The translations under genes were made by a program, and so were the position numbers. Shown in pieces: positions 19,224-27,608 of a stretch of DNA of 64,000 nt (position 1 is the first letter of the stretch; each line of letters opens with the position of its first letter). The notes below the pieces were generated by a model that ran no database searches, was not told the DNA's origin, and saw only the letters and a list, made by a program, of their open reading frames with translations. This DNA comes from PFJX01 sp031426815 (lineage in GTDB: Bacteria > Pseudomonadota > Gammaproteobacteria > Burkholderiales > Thiobacillaceae). The DNA lies in the NCBI GenBank assembly GCA_031426815.1, contig JASJPG010000024.1:18299-82298 (forward strand). Reading direction: 5' to 3'.

Positions 19224-20441
19224 ATGAGTTCCAACGCCTATATCGCGCGGCAACCTATTGTCGACGCCAAGCATCAATTATTCGCTTACGAATTGTTGTT
19301 CCGGCATTCGGCGCATGCGCAGAGTGCACGCATCGCAACCGATGTCGATGCTGGCATCACCGTGGTCGCCAACACCCTGGTCAACATGGGCACGGAATGG
19401 CTGCTGAAAGGCAAGCTGGCTTTCGTCAATATGGAAGTCTCGATGCTGATGTCGAGCTTTTCCACCTTGCTGCCGCCGGAAAAGGTCGTCATCGAAATCC
19501 TGGAATCTGTCCAGGTGACGCCGGAAGTGCTTGAACGCCTGGTCGAACTGAAAGCGGCGGGATACCGCTTCGCGCTCGACGATTACCAATATTTGCCCGA
19601 ATCCGAACCGTTTTTGCAACTGGCCAGTTACGTCAAGCTGGATGTCCTGGAGCATGCGCCGGCGGAATTGACCAATATGGTCATGGCCTTGCGCAAGTAT
19701 CCGGTCGAACTGATCGCAGAAAAAGTGGAAACGCCGGAGCAGTTCCGCCATTGCCAAGTATTGGGCTTCGATTATTTCCAGGGCTATTACTTTGCCCATC
19801 CGGAAAATCTGGCTGCCAAGATCATCAACCCGGTTTATGCCACCGTGGTGCAGTTGCTGGAGCGGGTTCGCCAGGGTGCCGATGCGAAAGACCTGGAAGC
19901 GCTATTCAAGAAGGACGTGGCGCTGACCTTCAAATTGCTGCGCTATATCAATTCGGCCGGCTTCGGCCTGTCTTGCGAAGTGCAGTCGATTCGGCATGCG
20001 GTGAGCATCCTCGGCATGCAACCGCTGTACCGTTGGCTGACCTTGTTGCTGGTCACGGCGGGCGGCGCTCCGACCATGCCGACGCTGGCCCGCACCGCCA
20101 TTACCCGCGGCCGCCTGTGCGAACTGATCGGCAAGGTCTGCCTGTCCAAGGGCGATCAGGACAACCTGTTCATCGTCGGCGTGTTTTCGTTGCTACCAGC
20201 GTTTCTGGAAATGTCGATGGAGCAGGTGCTGGAGCGTATCGTCATTCCGGAAAAACTGATGGATGCGCTGGCCAACCGGACCGGCATCTATGGTCCCTTC
20301 CTGGCGCTGACCGAAGCCGTGGAAAGCGGCGATGCGGAGCAACTAGAAAACCTGGCGTCGTCGCTGATGGTGACGCCTGATCAAGTCAGTCAGGCTCATT
20401 TGCAGGCCTTGGCCTGGGTCGAGCAACTCGGGCTCGATTGA
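19224..20441 (+). CDS. EAL/HDOD (YuxH-type) signalling protein, degenerate EAL
   Basis: 405 residues. The N-terminal about 205 residues are EAL-like (YIARQPIVDAKHQLFAYELLFR), but the catalytic signature is degraded: EAL is replaced by ELL, and the DDFG loop reads DDYQYLPE. A functional c-di-GMP phosphodiesterase is therefore unlikely. The C-terminal half is an HDOD domain (DVALTFKLLRYINSAGFGLS, SIRHAVSILGMQPLYRWLTLL). Such proteins act as signalling scaffolds. It follows cheA by 15 bp and is probably cotranscribed, so a role in motility or chemotaxis output is a fair inference. Confidence 0.88.
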   Translation: MSSNAYIARQPIVDAKHQLFAYELLFRHSAHAQSARIATDVDAGITVVANTLVNMGTEWLLKGKLAFVNMEVSMLMSSFSTLLPPEKVVIEILESVQVTPEVLERLVELKAAGYRFALDDYQYLPESEPFLQLASYVKLDVLEHAPAELTNMVMALRKYPVELIAEKVETPEQFRHCQVLGFDYFQGYYFAHPENLAAKIINPVYATVVQLLERVRQGADAKDLEALFKKDVALTFKLLRYINSAGFGLSCEVQSIRHAVSILGMQPLYRWLTLLLVTAGGAPTMPTLARTAITRGRLCELIGKVCLSKGDQDNLFIVGVFSLLPAFLEMSMEQVLERIVIPEKLMDALANRTGIYGPFLALTEAVESGDAEQLENLASSLMVTPDQVSQAHLQALAWVEQLGLD

Positions 20442-20477
20442 ACCTTGCCGCTTCAACAAGTTCCACGTAGGCCGTAG

Positions 20478-20527
20478 GTGCGAATTTATTCGCACAATCA
20501 ACGACTTCAGTGCGAATAAATTCGTTC
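20478..20527. repeat. Paired REP-like palindromes
   Basis: GTGCGAATTTATTCGCAC (20478-20495) is a perfect 8-bp-arm hairpin with a TT centre. A second, partly degenerate copy in the opposite orientation (GTGCGAATAAATTCG) starts at 20510 and runs into the sixA stop codon. Sequences of this kind (GTGCGAAT-n-ATTCGCAC) are common intergenic repeats in proteobacteria. Lying between convergent genes they may also help terminate transcription. Confidence 0.65.
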
Positions 20528-20978
20528 AGGCCAGTTCCGGCGACATCGCCGCTTTCAGAATGGTTTGCGGTTGACTGCCGCGCACGCGGTTGCTCAGCCA
20601 GACCAAGCCGCCCTTCTTGAGACTCAGGGTGCGGGTTTCACCGAACAACAACAAGCTGGCGGCATCGCCCAGCGTCGGTTGATGCCCCACCAGCAGGACT
20701 GTGCCGGAAGCATCCGGCCAGCCGGCTTCGCTCAAAACCTGCACGCCCATTGCGCCCGGCGCAAGGTTGGCGACCACTGCGTAGTCAAGCTTCAGGGCGT
20801 CTGCGGTTTGCAGTGCGCGCGCGGCCGGACTGACCAGAATGCGCGTCTTTTCCGGTATCCGTGGACGCAGCCAGGCTGCCATCTGCTGCGCCTGCTTGCG
20901 TCCCTTTGCGGTCAATTCGCGCGTCATGTCGACTTCGCCATCCTGCGCATCGGCATGCCGCCAGAGAATCAGATCCAT
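20526..20978 (-). CDS. sixA: Phosphohistidine phosphatase SixA family
   Basis: 150-residue histidine phosphatase (phosphoglycerate mutase superfamily). MDLILWRHADAQ carries the RH catalytic motif (R7, H8); ILVSPAARALQTAD and LLVGHQPTLGD carry the second Arg and His. It removes phosphate from phosphohistidine on HPt or PTS proteins in E. coli; here the target is unknown. The open frame extends far upstream through the neighbouring gene, so the start at 20978 was chosen by homology; an ATG at 20993 would add 5 residues. Confidence 0.9.
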   Translation of the reverse strand: MDLILWRHADAQDGEVDMTRELTAKGRKQAQQMAAWLRPRIPEKTRILVSPAARALQTADALKLDYAVVANLAPGAMGVQVLSEAGWPDASGTVLLVGHQPTLGDAASLLLFGETRTLSLKKGGLVWLSNRVRGSQPQTILKAAMSPELA

Positions 20979-21039
20979 GGTGTTCTCAGCCATCGAAATT
21001 GGGGAGGGTAGGGTGTCCATGTTACGAAACGGTGATGGG

Positions 21040-21828
21040 TTAATGGTTATCGCCGTCGAGCAGGCCACCGAGCAAGGAGCCTTCGCCCACCTGCTTGCCG
21101 CCGGCTTGCGGCGCGGCCGCGAGGATGCGATTCGCCAGACGCGAGAACGGCAGCGTTTGCAGCCAGATCTTGCCCGGACCGGTGAGGCGGGCATAGAACA
21201 GGCCTTCGCCGCCAAACAAGGCAGTTTTGATCTTGCCGACGAATTGGATATCGAAATCAACCGAGGGTTGCATGGCGGCAATACAGCCGGTGTCGACTCG
21301 AAGCACTTCGCCCGCTGCCAGCGTTTTTTCGGCGATGGTGCCGCCGGCGTGGAAAAACACCATGCCGTCGCCTTCCAGTTTCTGCAAGATGAAGCCTTCG
21401 CCGCCAAAGAAGCCGGCGCCGAGGCGTTGCTGGAAGGCGATGCCGAGCGAAACACCCTTGGCGGCGCAGAGGAAGGAATCCTTCTGGCAGATCAATGTGC
21501 CACCGATCTGGCTCAGGTCGATCGGCACGATCTTGCCGGGATAAGGCGCGGCAAAGGCCACGCGGCGCTTGCCGGTCGCCATGTTGGCGTAGATGGTGAT
21601 GAATAGCGATTCGCCGGTAAGCAGGCGTTTGCCGGCGCCCATCAGCTTGCCGATGAAGCCGGAACTGGAGGCGGAGCCGTCGCCGAACACGGTTTCCATC
21701 TCGATGCCGTCCTGCATGAACATCATCATGCCGGCCTCGCCCACCGCGGCTTCTTGCGGGTCGAGTTCGATCTCCACGTACTGCATGTCGTCGCCAATGA
21801 TGTCGTAGTCGATGACGTCCATCGCCAT
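21040..21828 (-). CDS. AIM24 / TIGR00266 family protein
   Basis: 262 residues of Gly-rich beta structure typical of the AIM24 (TRAP-like) family: GEAGMMMFMQDGIEMETVFG near the N-terminus and FIGKLMGAGKRLLTGESLFI, a hallmark of this family. It is a predicted soluble protein with no signal peptide; biochemical function is not established in bacteria. AAAGGAGA lies upstream of the ATG. It sits between sixA and a regulator-like gene, all on the minus strand. Confidence 0.88.
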   Translation of the reverse strand: MAMDVIDYDIIGDDMQYVEIELDPQEAAVGEAGMMMFMQDGIEMETVFGDGSASSSGFIGKLMGAGKRLLTGESLFITIYANMATGKRRVAFAAPYPGKIVPIDLSQIGGTLICQKDSFLCAAKGVSLGIAFQQRLGAGFFGGEGFILQKLEGDGMVFFHAGGTIAEKTLAAGEVLRVDTGCIAAMQPSVDFDIQFVGKIKTALFGGEGLFYARLTGPGKIWLQTLPFSRLANRILAAAPQAGGKQVGEGSLLGGLLDGDNH

Positions 21829-21871
21829 GGCTGTCTCCTTTAAGGTTAAGTCGTTGACGCGTGCGGCAGGC

Positions 21872-22591
21872 TCAATGTTCCAGCAGCAGGATACGGCGGT
21901 AGTCGCCGCCGCGCATCGCCAGGGCGCTTGCGATTTCTTGCTCGGGCGCGTGCAACGTCAGCGTCTCGCCGATCGAATCCAGCTTCGCCCCGGCTTCCAG
22001 CGCATCCAGAATGCGCAACCAGTGCCGCCAGATCGGCGCGCCTTCGCGCAAGCTTCGCGGCGGCAGGCTGCCTGCTTGGGCGCGCAACTGGCGGGCCGCG
22101 ATGAGATGCCGCTTGGCCGCGTCCAGTTGCGCCGGCAGCGGCAGCGCCAGATCGAAGTTCAATGCCAGCATTTCAGGCTTTTGCCGAAGTGTCGCGGCGG
22201 AATCTGCGTCGATGACCGTCACGTCGACTAAGAATTCACGCCAGGCCAGGTCGTCGGGCAGATCGATGTCCGGGTCGAGCGGGAATTTGCGGAACCCCCA
22301 TTTCGCCCCCATCCAGCACTCGATCAGAACCTGATCGTTCTCGCCCGGACAGATTTCCGGGCCGCAACCGGCAAGTTCAGATTCCGCCCGCCAGGCGCGT
22401 GCATCCTGCTTCCATTTGAAGAAATCGCGCTGCGGCGGCGCGCCGTATTTGGCTTCGAGCTGACGCCATAGCGCGATGAACCAGGCGTAATCGGCCCGAT
22501 AGGCCGGTTCGCGCCGCAAGAACTGCCAGGCCCAAGCGGCCAGATCGAGTTGTTCGCAAAAGGCGTAGTCCGCGTCGAGCCGCCAATCCAT
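21872..22591 (-). CDS. Conserved protein with a regulator-like DUF6499-type N-terminus
   Basis: 239 residues from the ATG at 22591 (the open frame upstream is inside the next gene). The N-terminus, MDWRLDADYAFCEQLDLAAW followed by AWQFLRREPAYRADY, resembles the proteobacterial transcriptional-regulator-like domain (DUF6499). The middle (CPGENDQVLIECWMGAKWGF) is also typical of that family. The C-terminal part (about 140-239) is rich in Leu/Ala/Arg helices and may be a DNA-binding (DUF2285-like) domain. Function is unknown; assignment to the family is from memory of conserved motifs. Confidence 0.65.
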   Translation of the reverse strand: MDWRLDADYAFCEQLDLAAWAWQFLRREPAYRADYAWFIALWRQLEAKYGAPPQRDFFKWKQDARAWRAESELAGCGPEICPGENDQVLIECWMGAKWGFRKFPLDPDIDLPDDLAWREFLVDVTVIDADSAATLRQKPEMLALNFDLALPLPAQLDAAKRHLIAARQLRAQAGSLPPRSLREGAPIWRHWLRILDALEAGAKLDSIGETLTLHAPEQEIASALAMRGGDYRRILLLEH

Positions 22592-22599
22592 CGCGCTGT

Positions 22600-23307
22600 T
22601 CAGATCGGCAGAAAGACGAAGGTGGCGACGTTCTGAAACACCCGGCTGATCGAACGATTGCTCTTGTCCTCGATGATCAGCGCAAGCAAATCCTGTTGCG
22701 CGATCAACTTGCCGAATTCGCGCTCGAAACTGAGGTTGGCGACATCGCCTTCCATGCTGTTGCTGACCAGAATCCTGGCGCCGTTGGGCAGTTTTGCATT
22801 GGAGAGCTTCCATACTGCCACCTCGATATTGCGTGCGCTGTTGTAGAGCTTCTGCGCAGACAGCGTGTCGGTCAGGAACAGCTCGGTCTTGTTCTCGTAC
22901 GAGGCCATCAGCATGCAGGTCAGCGCGCTCATGAAGGCGTGCACCCGATCGCCGCTATACCCTTCCAGGAAAGCCAGTTTGAAATTTTCTTCCCAGTTCG
23001 CCTTGCTCAGCGGCGACAAGGCCCATTTCGGAATCTGCTCGAAAATGACGGCGCTGGCAGTTTCGGCGGTTTCATGGCCGGACTTGCGGAATTCCTGTGG
23101 ATTGCGGCGATACAGTTTCTCGGTCAACAGCTTCAGACTTTTCAGCACTTCATGCTGATTCATCTCCGCCATCATGTCCGCATCGCTCTTGGCCAGATTG
23201 GCCGTGCTGAAGGCACGCGCGCTGGCGACGCCGTTCTTGCGCTGGATATCCTGGCCCGCGCAACCGGTCAATGCGATGAGCAATAGCAATGAAACAAGGG
23301 CATGCAT
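22600..23307 (-). CDS. Predicted lipoprotein, function unknown
   Basis: 235 residues from the ATG at 23307 (a TTG at 23319 is the alternative). It has a lipoprotein signal: hydrophobic LVSLLLLIALTGC with an LTGC lipobox. The mature protein is mixed alpha/beta with no domain I recognise (for example TAETASAVIFEQIPKWALSP, HAFMSALTCMLMASYENKTE). It ends 8 bp before the DUF6499-type gene, so the two may be cotranscribed. Probably anchored in the membrane facing the periplasm. Confidence 0.7.
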   Translation of the reverse strand: MHALVSLLLLIALTGCAGQDIQRKNGVASARAFSTANLAKSDADMMAEMNQHEVLKSLKLLTEKLYRRNPQEFRKSGHETAETASAVIFEQIPKWALSPLSKANWEENFKLAFLEGYSGDRVHAFMSALTCMLMASYENKTELFLTDTLSAQKLYNSARNIEVAVWKLSNAKLPNGARILVSNSMEGDVANLSFEREFGKLIAQQDLLALIIEDKSNRSISRVFQNVATFVFLPI

Positions 23308-23319
23308 GGTAAGCACCAA

Positions 23320-23528
23320 ATCGGTCGACAGATCATTGTAGCCAGCCCTACAGCCAGTTGCGTTATTGAAAACTCAACTGAAACTGCGGGCCATCAGGAT
23401 GGCCTTATCCCAAAAAAAATTTATTTACAAAAAAATAACTCTGATTAGTGGGGGGGTAGGGCGGGTGCTATTCTCGCGGCCCATTCGGCTTATCAGCCTT
23501 TTCTAATCAACACATTTTAGGAGTCCGC
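23320..23528. promoter_or_regulatory. Divergent regulatory region upstream of sat
   Basis: 209 bp between the lipoprotein gene and sat. It contains an AT-rich block (A8 and A7 runs, 23414-23436), a perfect inverted repeat GGCCATC-AG-GATGGCC at about 23391-23406, a run of seven G at about 23451, and TGCTATTCT at about 23467, which could be an extended -10. The ribosome site AGGAG lies 9 bases before the sat ATG. No regulator site can be named. Confidence 0.4.
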
Positions 23529-24746
23529 ATGTCCCGTCTCGTGAAACCCCACGGTGGTGGCGAACTGAAGCCTCTGCTGCTCGAAGGCGCCGCTCGTGAA
23601 GCTGAACTGGCCCGTGCCCAGTCTCTGCCCAAGATCAAGATGTCCTCCCGCGAAACCGGCGACCTGATCATGATGGGCATCGGCGGCTTCACCCCGCTGG
23701 AAGGCTTCATGACGCATGCGGATTGGGCCGGCGTATGCGACGGCTACAAGATGGCGAATGGCCTGTTCTGGCCGATCCCGGTCACCCTGTCGACCGACAC
23801 CAATACCGCGCAAACCCTCAGCCTGGGCCAGGATGTCGCGCTGGTGAACTGCGATAGCGACGAGATCATGGGCACCATGAAGGTGACCGAGATCTACGGC
23901 ATCGACAAGGGCCATGAATGCATGATGGTCTACAAGACCACCGATCTGGCCCACCCCGGCGTCAAGATGGTGATGGACCAGGGCGCGATCAATCTGGCCG
24001 GTCCGGTCAAAGTGCTGTCCACCGGCACCTTCAAGGAAGAGTACGGCGACCAGTTCATGACCCCCGCCGAGACCCGCGCCGCTTTCGAAAAGGCCGGCTG
24101 GTCCAAGATTGCCGCGTTCCAGACCCGCAACCCGATGCACCGTTCGCATGAGTACCTGGCCAAGATCGCCATCGAAACCATGGATGGCGTGCTGATCCAC
24201 TCCCTGCTGGGCGCGCTGAAACCGGGCGACATCCCCGCCGAAGTGCGTTCCGAAGCAATCGGCGTCCTGGTCGACAACTACTTTGCCCCGAACACCGTGA
24301 TCCAGGCCGGCTACCCGCTCGACATGCGCTATGCCGGTCCGCGCGAAGCCCTGCTGCACGCGCTGTTCCGTCAGAACTATGGCTGCTCGCACCTGATCGT
24401 CGGTCGCGACCACGCCGGCGTGGGCGACTACTACGGCCCGTTCGACGCGCAGAAGATCTTCGACGAGATCCCCGCCGGTTCTCTCGAAACCACCAATATG
24501 AACATCGACTGGACCTTCTGGTGCAACAAGTGCGGTGGTATGGCTTCGCAGCGCACCTGCCCGCACGGCAAGGATGACCGCATCCTGTTGTCCGGCACCA
24601 AGGTGCGTTCGATGCTGTCCGAAGGCCAGGATCTGCCGGTCGAATTCAGCCGCCCGGAAGTTGCCAAGGTGCTGCAGAAGTACTATGCAAGCCTGACCGC
24701 AGAACAGAACGTCAAGGTTGAGCTGAAGGGTCATTCAGCCGCCTGA
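23529..24746 (+). CDS. sat: Dissimilatory sulfate adenylyltransferase (ATP sulfurylase)
   Basis: In sulfur oxidisers this cytoplasmic enzyme turns APS plus pyrophosphate into sulfate plus ATP. 405 residues, the length of homo-oligomeric dissimilatory Sat. Active-site motifs: TRNPMHRSHEYLAK (QxRN/HxxH type nucleotide site), GALKPGDIPAEVR, and LIVGRDHAGVGDYYG. A C-terminal Cys cluster (CNKCGGMASQRTCPHG) is typical of the archaeal/bacterial dissimilatory type and probably binds zinc. It lies upstream of aprBA with terminators between, so it is probably a separate transcript of the same pathway. Codon use is strongly biased, like aprA, which points to high expression. Confidence 0.97.
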   Translation: MSRLVKPHGGGELKPLLLEGAAREAELARAQSLPKIKMSSRETGDLIMMGIGGFTPLEGFMTHADWAGVCDGYKMANGLFWPIPVTLSTDTNTAQTLSLGQDVALVNCDSDEIMGTMKVTEIYGIDKGHECMMVYKTTDLAHPGVKMVMDQGAINLAGPVKVLSTGTFKEEYGDQFMTPAETRAAFEKAGWSKIAAFQTRNPMHRSHEYLAKIAIETMDGVLIHSLLGALKPGDIPAEVRSEAIGVLVDNYFAPNTVIQAGYPLDMRYAGPREALLHALFRQNYGCSHLIVGRDHAGVGDYYGPFDAQKIFDEIPAGSLETTNMNIDWTFWCNKCGGMASQRTCPHGKDDRILLSGTKVRSMLSEGQDLPVEFSRPEVAKVLQKYYASLTAEQNVKVELKGHSAA

Positions 24747-24752
24747 TTTAAC

Positions 24753-24785
24753 GGCCAGCCGCGCGATAAGGCTGGCCATTTGTAT
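24753..24785 (+). terminator. Hairpin after sat
   Basis: GGCCAGCC (24753-24760), loop of 9, GGCTGGCC (24770-24777), then ATTTGTATTT. A stable 8-bp stem with a partial T tract immediately after the sat stop codon. Confidence 0.7.
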
Positions 24786-24791
24786 TTAGAC

Positions 24792-24853
24792 ACCGAGCCC
24801 GCCGGAAGCGGATTCGCGATACGCCCCCGGCCAAGGTTGGGCTCGGTTTTTCT
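24792..24853 (+). terminator. Second hairpin between sat and aprB
   Basis: ACCGAGCCC (24792-24800) pairs with GGGCTCGGT (24839-24847), followed by TTTTTCT. The long loop can form a smaller stem. Together with the hairpin at 24753 this gives a tandem terminator, so aprBA probably has its own promoter in 24854-24905. Confidence 0.65.
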
Positions 24854-24918
24854 GAATGGGCCGCGTGGTTTGAAAAAACCGATGAGCGCGGATTGTTAGC
24901 TAACAAGGAGTGATTTGA

Positions 24919-25392
24919 ATGCCAACCTTCGTCCGTACCGACAAGTGCGACGGCTGCAAGGGTCAAGATAAGACCGCCTGCATGTACATCTGCCCGCACG
25001 ACCTGATGAAACTGGACCGTGATGGTTCCGAAACCGGCCATGCCATGAAGTCTTTCAACCAGGAACCCGAGCAGTGCTGGGAGTGCTATTCCTGCGTGAA
25101 GATTTGCCCGCAGCAAGCTATCGAATGCCGCCACTACGCCGACGTCGTTCCCCTCGGCGGTTCCGTGCAGCCCCTGCGTGGTTCCGACTCCATCATGTGG
25201 ACCATCAAGTTCCGTAATGGCGTGCTGAAGCGCTTCAAGTTCCCGATCCGTACCACCCCCGAGGGTTCCATCGACTGCTACGGCGGCAAGCCCATGCCCA
25301 AGCTGGCCGAAATCACCGAGACCGGTTCCTTCACCCGCGACATGATGGGTGGTTACCGCGCCGGCAACCCCGCCGAACTGATCCGCAAGTAA
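24919..25392 (+). CDS. aprB: Adenylylsulfate reductase beta subunit
   Basis: Iron-sulfur electron-transfer subunit of dissimilatory APS reductase. 157 residues. Two [4Fe-4S] clusters are bound by CDGCKGQDKTACMYICPHDL and CWECYSCVKICPQQAIEC; the C-terminal tail (SMIDC-type GSIDCYGGKPMPKL) wraps around AprA. AAGGAG lies about 9 bases before the ATG. It is followed by aprA after 27 bp. In a sulfur oxidiser the AprBA complex oxidises sulfite plus AMP to APS. Confidence 0.97.
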   Translation: MPTFVRTDKCDGCKGQDKTACMYICPHDLMKLDRDGSETGHAMKSFNQEPEQCWECYSCVKICPQQAIECRHYADVVPLGGSVQPLRGSDSIMWTIKFRNGVLKRFKFPIRTTPEGSIDCYGGKPMPKLAEITETGSFTRDMMGGYRAGNPAELIRK

Positions 25393-25419
25393 TCCCGGTT
25401 AAATAGAGAGGTAACTGAA

Positions 25420-27456
25420 ATGGCTGGTGAATTTGGAAATCCGGAAGTCATCCAGGAAGAAGTCGACGTCCTGATGATTGGTGGCGGCATGGCCAACTGT
25501 GGCGCCGCATACGAAATCGTTCGCTGGGCTGATGCCGCCAAGGCTGAGCTCGGTATGGATCTGAAGATCAAGCTGGTCGACAAGGCCGCCATGGACCGCT
25601 CCGGCGCCGTGGCTCAAGGTCTGTCCGCCATCAACACCTACATCGGCACCGAGCAGGATCCCGCCGATTACGCCCGTATGGTCGCCAACGACCTGATGGG
25701 TATCACCCGTGACGATTTGGCCTACGACCTGGGCCGTAACGTTGACGATTCCGTGCACCTGTTCGAAGAGTGGGGCCTGCCCATTTGGAAAACCGATGCC
25801 AACGGCGAGCGTCATGACGGCGCTGCCGCCATCGGCGAAGGCCTGCCCGCACTGAAGGACGGCGGCAAGCCCGTGCGTTCCGGCAAGTGGCAGATCATGA
25901 TCAACGGCGAATCCTACAAGTGGATCGTCGCTGAAGCCGCCAAGAAGGCCCTGGGCATGGACCGCGTTGAAGAGCGTATCTTCATCGTCAAGCTGGTCAA
26001 CGACAAGAACGACAAGAACCGCATCGCCGGCGCTGTTGGTTTCTCTACGCGTAACCACACTCTGCACGTTTACAAAGCCAAAGCCATCCTGCTGGCTGCC
26101 GGCGGTTGCGTGAACATCTTCCGTCCCCGTTCCGTTGGTGAAGGTACCGGCCGCGCCTGGTACCCGGTGTGGAACGCGGGTTCCACCTACGCGATGGCTG
26201 CTGAAGCCGGCGCTGAGCTGACCATGATGGAAAACCGTTTCGTGCCTTGCCGTTTCAAAGACGGTTACGGCCCGGTCGGCGCCTGGTTCCTGCTGTTCAA
26301 GGCCCGCGCTACCAACGGTTATGGCGAAGACTACCTGACCAAGAACAAGGCCATGCTGGACCAGTACCCCCCGTACGGTCAGGCTGCCGTTCCCGCTTCC
26401 TGCCTGCGTAACCACGTTATGCTGAAGGAAATGAAGGAAGGCCGTGGTCCGATCTGGATGGACACCGTGACCGCGCTGGGCAACCTGCGCAAGACCCTGT
26501 CCGAGCGTGAAGTCAAGCACTTGGAAGCCGAAGCCTGGGAAGACTTCCTGGACATGTGTATCGGCCAGTGCGGTATCTGGGTTGGCGAGAACATTGAGCC
26601 CGAGAAGAAGAACTCCGAGCTGATGCCGACCGAGCCCTACCTGCTGGGTTCGCACTCTGGTTGCTGCGGTATTTGGGTTTCCGGCCCGACCGACGTGGGC
26701 GCGCCTACCGAAGAACTGCACGCTGATAAGGACAAGATCCCCGCGCACCTGCCTTCCGGCTGGAACTGGGGCTATCGCGGCATGACCACGGTGAATGGTC
26801 TGTTCACCGCCGGTGACGGCGTGGGCGCTTCCGGCCACAAGTTCTCCTCCGGCTCGCACGCCGAAGGCCGCATGTGTGCCAAGTCCATGGTCAAGTACTG
26901 CATCGACAACAAGGACTTCAAACCCGAGCTGGACACCACCGTCGAGCAACTGGTTGAAGAGATCTACCGTCCGGTGCGCACCTACCTGGAATTCAAGGAC
27001 TACACCACCGCGATCGACGTCAACCCCAACTACATCACCCCCAAGATGCTGCAGTTCCGTCTGCAGAAGATCATGGACGAGTACGTTGCCGGCGTGGCTA
27101 CCTACTACAACACCAACGACAAGATGTTGGCGATTGCAGAAGAGAAGCTGAACATGCTGAAGGAAGACGCCATGAAGATGCGTGCGAAAGACCTGCACGA
27201 ACTCCTGCGCGCCTGGGAAAACTACCACCGTATCCTGACGGCGGAAGCCCACATGAAGCACATCCAGTTCCGTGAAGAAAGCCGTTACCCCGGCTTCTAC
27301 TACCGTACCGACAAGAACTTTGTCGACGAGGAAAACTGGAAGTGTTTCGGCAACTCGATCTACAACAAGGAAACGAAGACCTGGACGAACTTCAAGCGCG
27401 CCCACTTCGACCTGATCGACAAGTCCAAGTTGTTCAAAGCAGCCGCCCCCCACTAA
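25420..27456 (+). CDS. aprA: Adenylylsulfate reductase alpha subunit
   Basis: FAD-containing catalytic subunit of APS reductase. 678 residues. N-terminal dinucleotide-binding region (VLMIGGGMANCGAAYE), succinate dehydrogenase/fumarate reductase-type flavoprotein fold, the LLAAGGCVNIFRPRSVGEG stretch near the flavin, NRFVPCRFKDGYGPVGAWF at the substrate channel, and a helical C-terminal domain. GAGAGGT gives the ribosome site. Codon use is strongly biased, suggesting high expression. No qmoABC or aprM gene is next to it, so the quinone-side partner must be elsewhere. Confidence 0.98.
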   Translation: MAGEFGNPEVIQEEVDVLMIGGGMANCGAAYEIVRWADAAKAELGMDLKIKLVDKAAMDRSGAVAQGLSAINTYIGTEQDPADYARMVANDLMGITRDDLAYDLGRNVDDSVHLFEEWGLPIWKTDANGERHDGAAAIGEGLPALKDGGKPVRSGKWQIMINGESYKWIVAEAAKKALGMDRVEERIFIVKLVNDKNDKNRIAGAVGFSTRNHTLHVYKAKAILLAAGGCVNIFRPRSVGEGTGRAWYPVWNAGSTYAMAAEAGAELTMMENRFVPCRFKDGYGPVGAWFLLFKARATNGYGEDYLTKNKAMLDQYPPYGQAAVPASCLRNHVMLKEMKEGRGPIWMDTVTALGNLRKTLSEREVKHLEAEAWEDFLDMCIGQCGIWVGENIEPEKKNSELMPTEPYLLGSHSGCCGIWVSGPTDVGAPTEELHADKDKIPAHLPSGWNWGYRGMTTVNGLFTAGDGVGASGHKFSSGSHAEGRMCAKSMVKYCIDNKDFKPELDTTVEQLVEEIYRPVRTYLEFKDYTTAIDVNPNYITPKMLQFRLQKIMDEYVAGVATYYNTNDKMLAIAEEKLNMLKEDAMKMRAKDLHELLRAWENYHRILTAEAHMKHIQFREESRYPGFYYRTDKNFVDEENWKCFGNSIYNKETKTWTNFKRAHFDLIDKSKLFKAAAPH

Positions 27457-27477
27457 TCGGGTGCTGTAGTTAAAGGA

Positions 27478-27506
27478 CCGGGCGCCCACAAGGCGCCCGG
27501 TTTTTA
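27478..27506 (+). terminator. Rho-independent terminator after aprBA
   Basis: CCGGGCGCC (27478-27486), loop CACAA, GGCGCCCGG (27492-27500), then TTTTTATTT. A 9-bp perfect GC stem and T tract directly after the aprA stop: a textbook terminator. Confidence 0.92.
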
Positions 27507-27608
27507 TTTGTGGCGCATCATGAGTGCCCATTCGCAAATGACTCTTGCGAATGGCCATTTTCATCCCAACATAGTTGTTTCATTTTCAAGCTCAGCAAGA
27601 GGTATCAC

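Noticed and set aside
23517..24734. 405-codon antisense frame across sat
   Set aside because: Mirror of the sat codon bias; the translation is Gly/His/Val-rich and resembles no protein.
25399..27564. 721-codon antisense frame across aprA
   Set aside because: Strong codon bias of aprA removes stops on the opposite strand; no start signal or domain, so it is a shadow.
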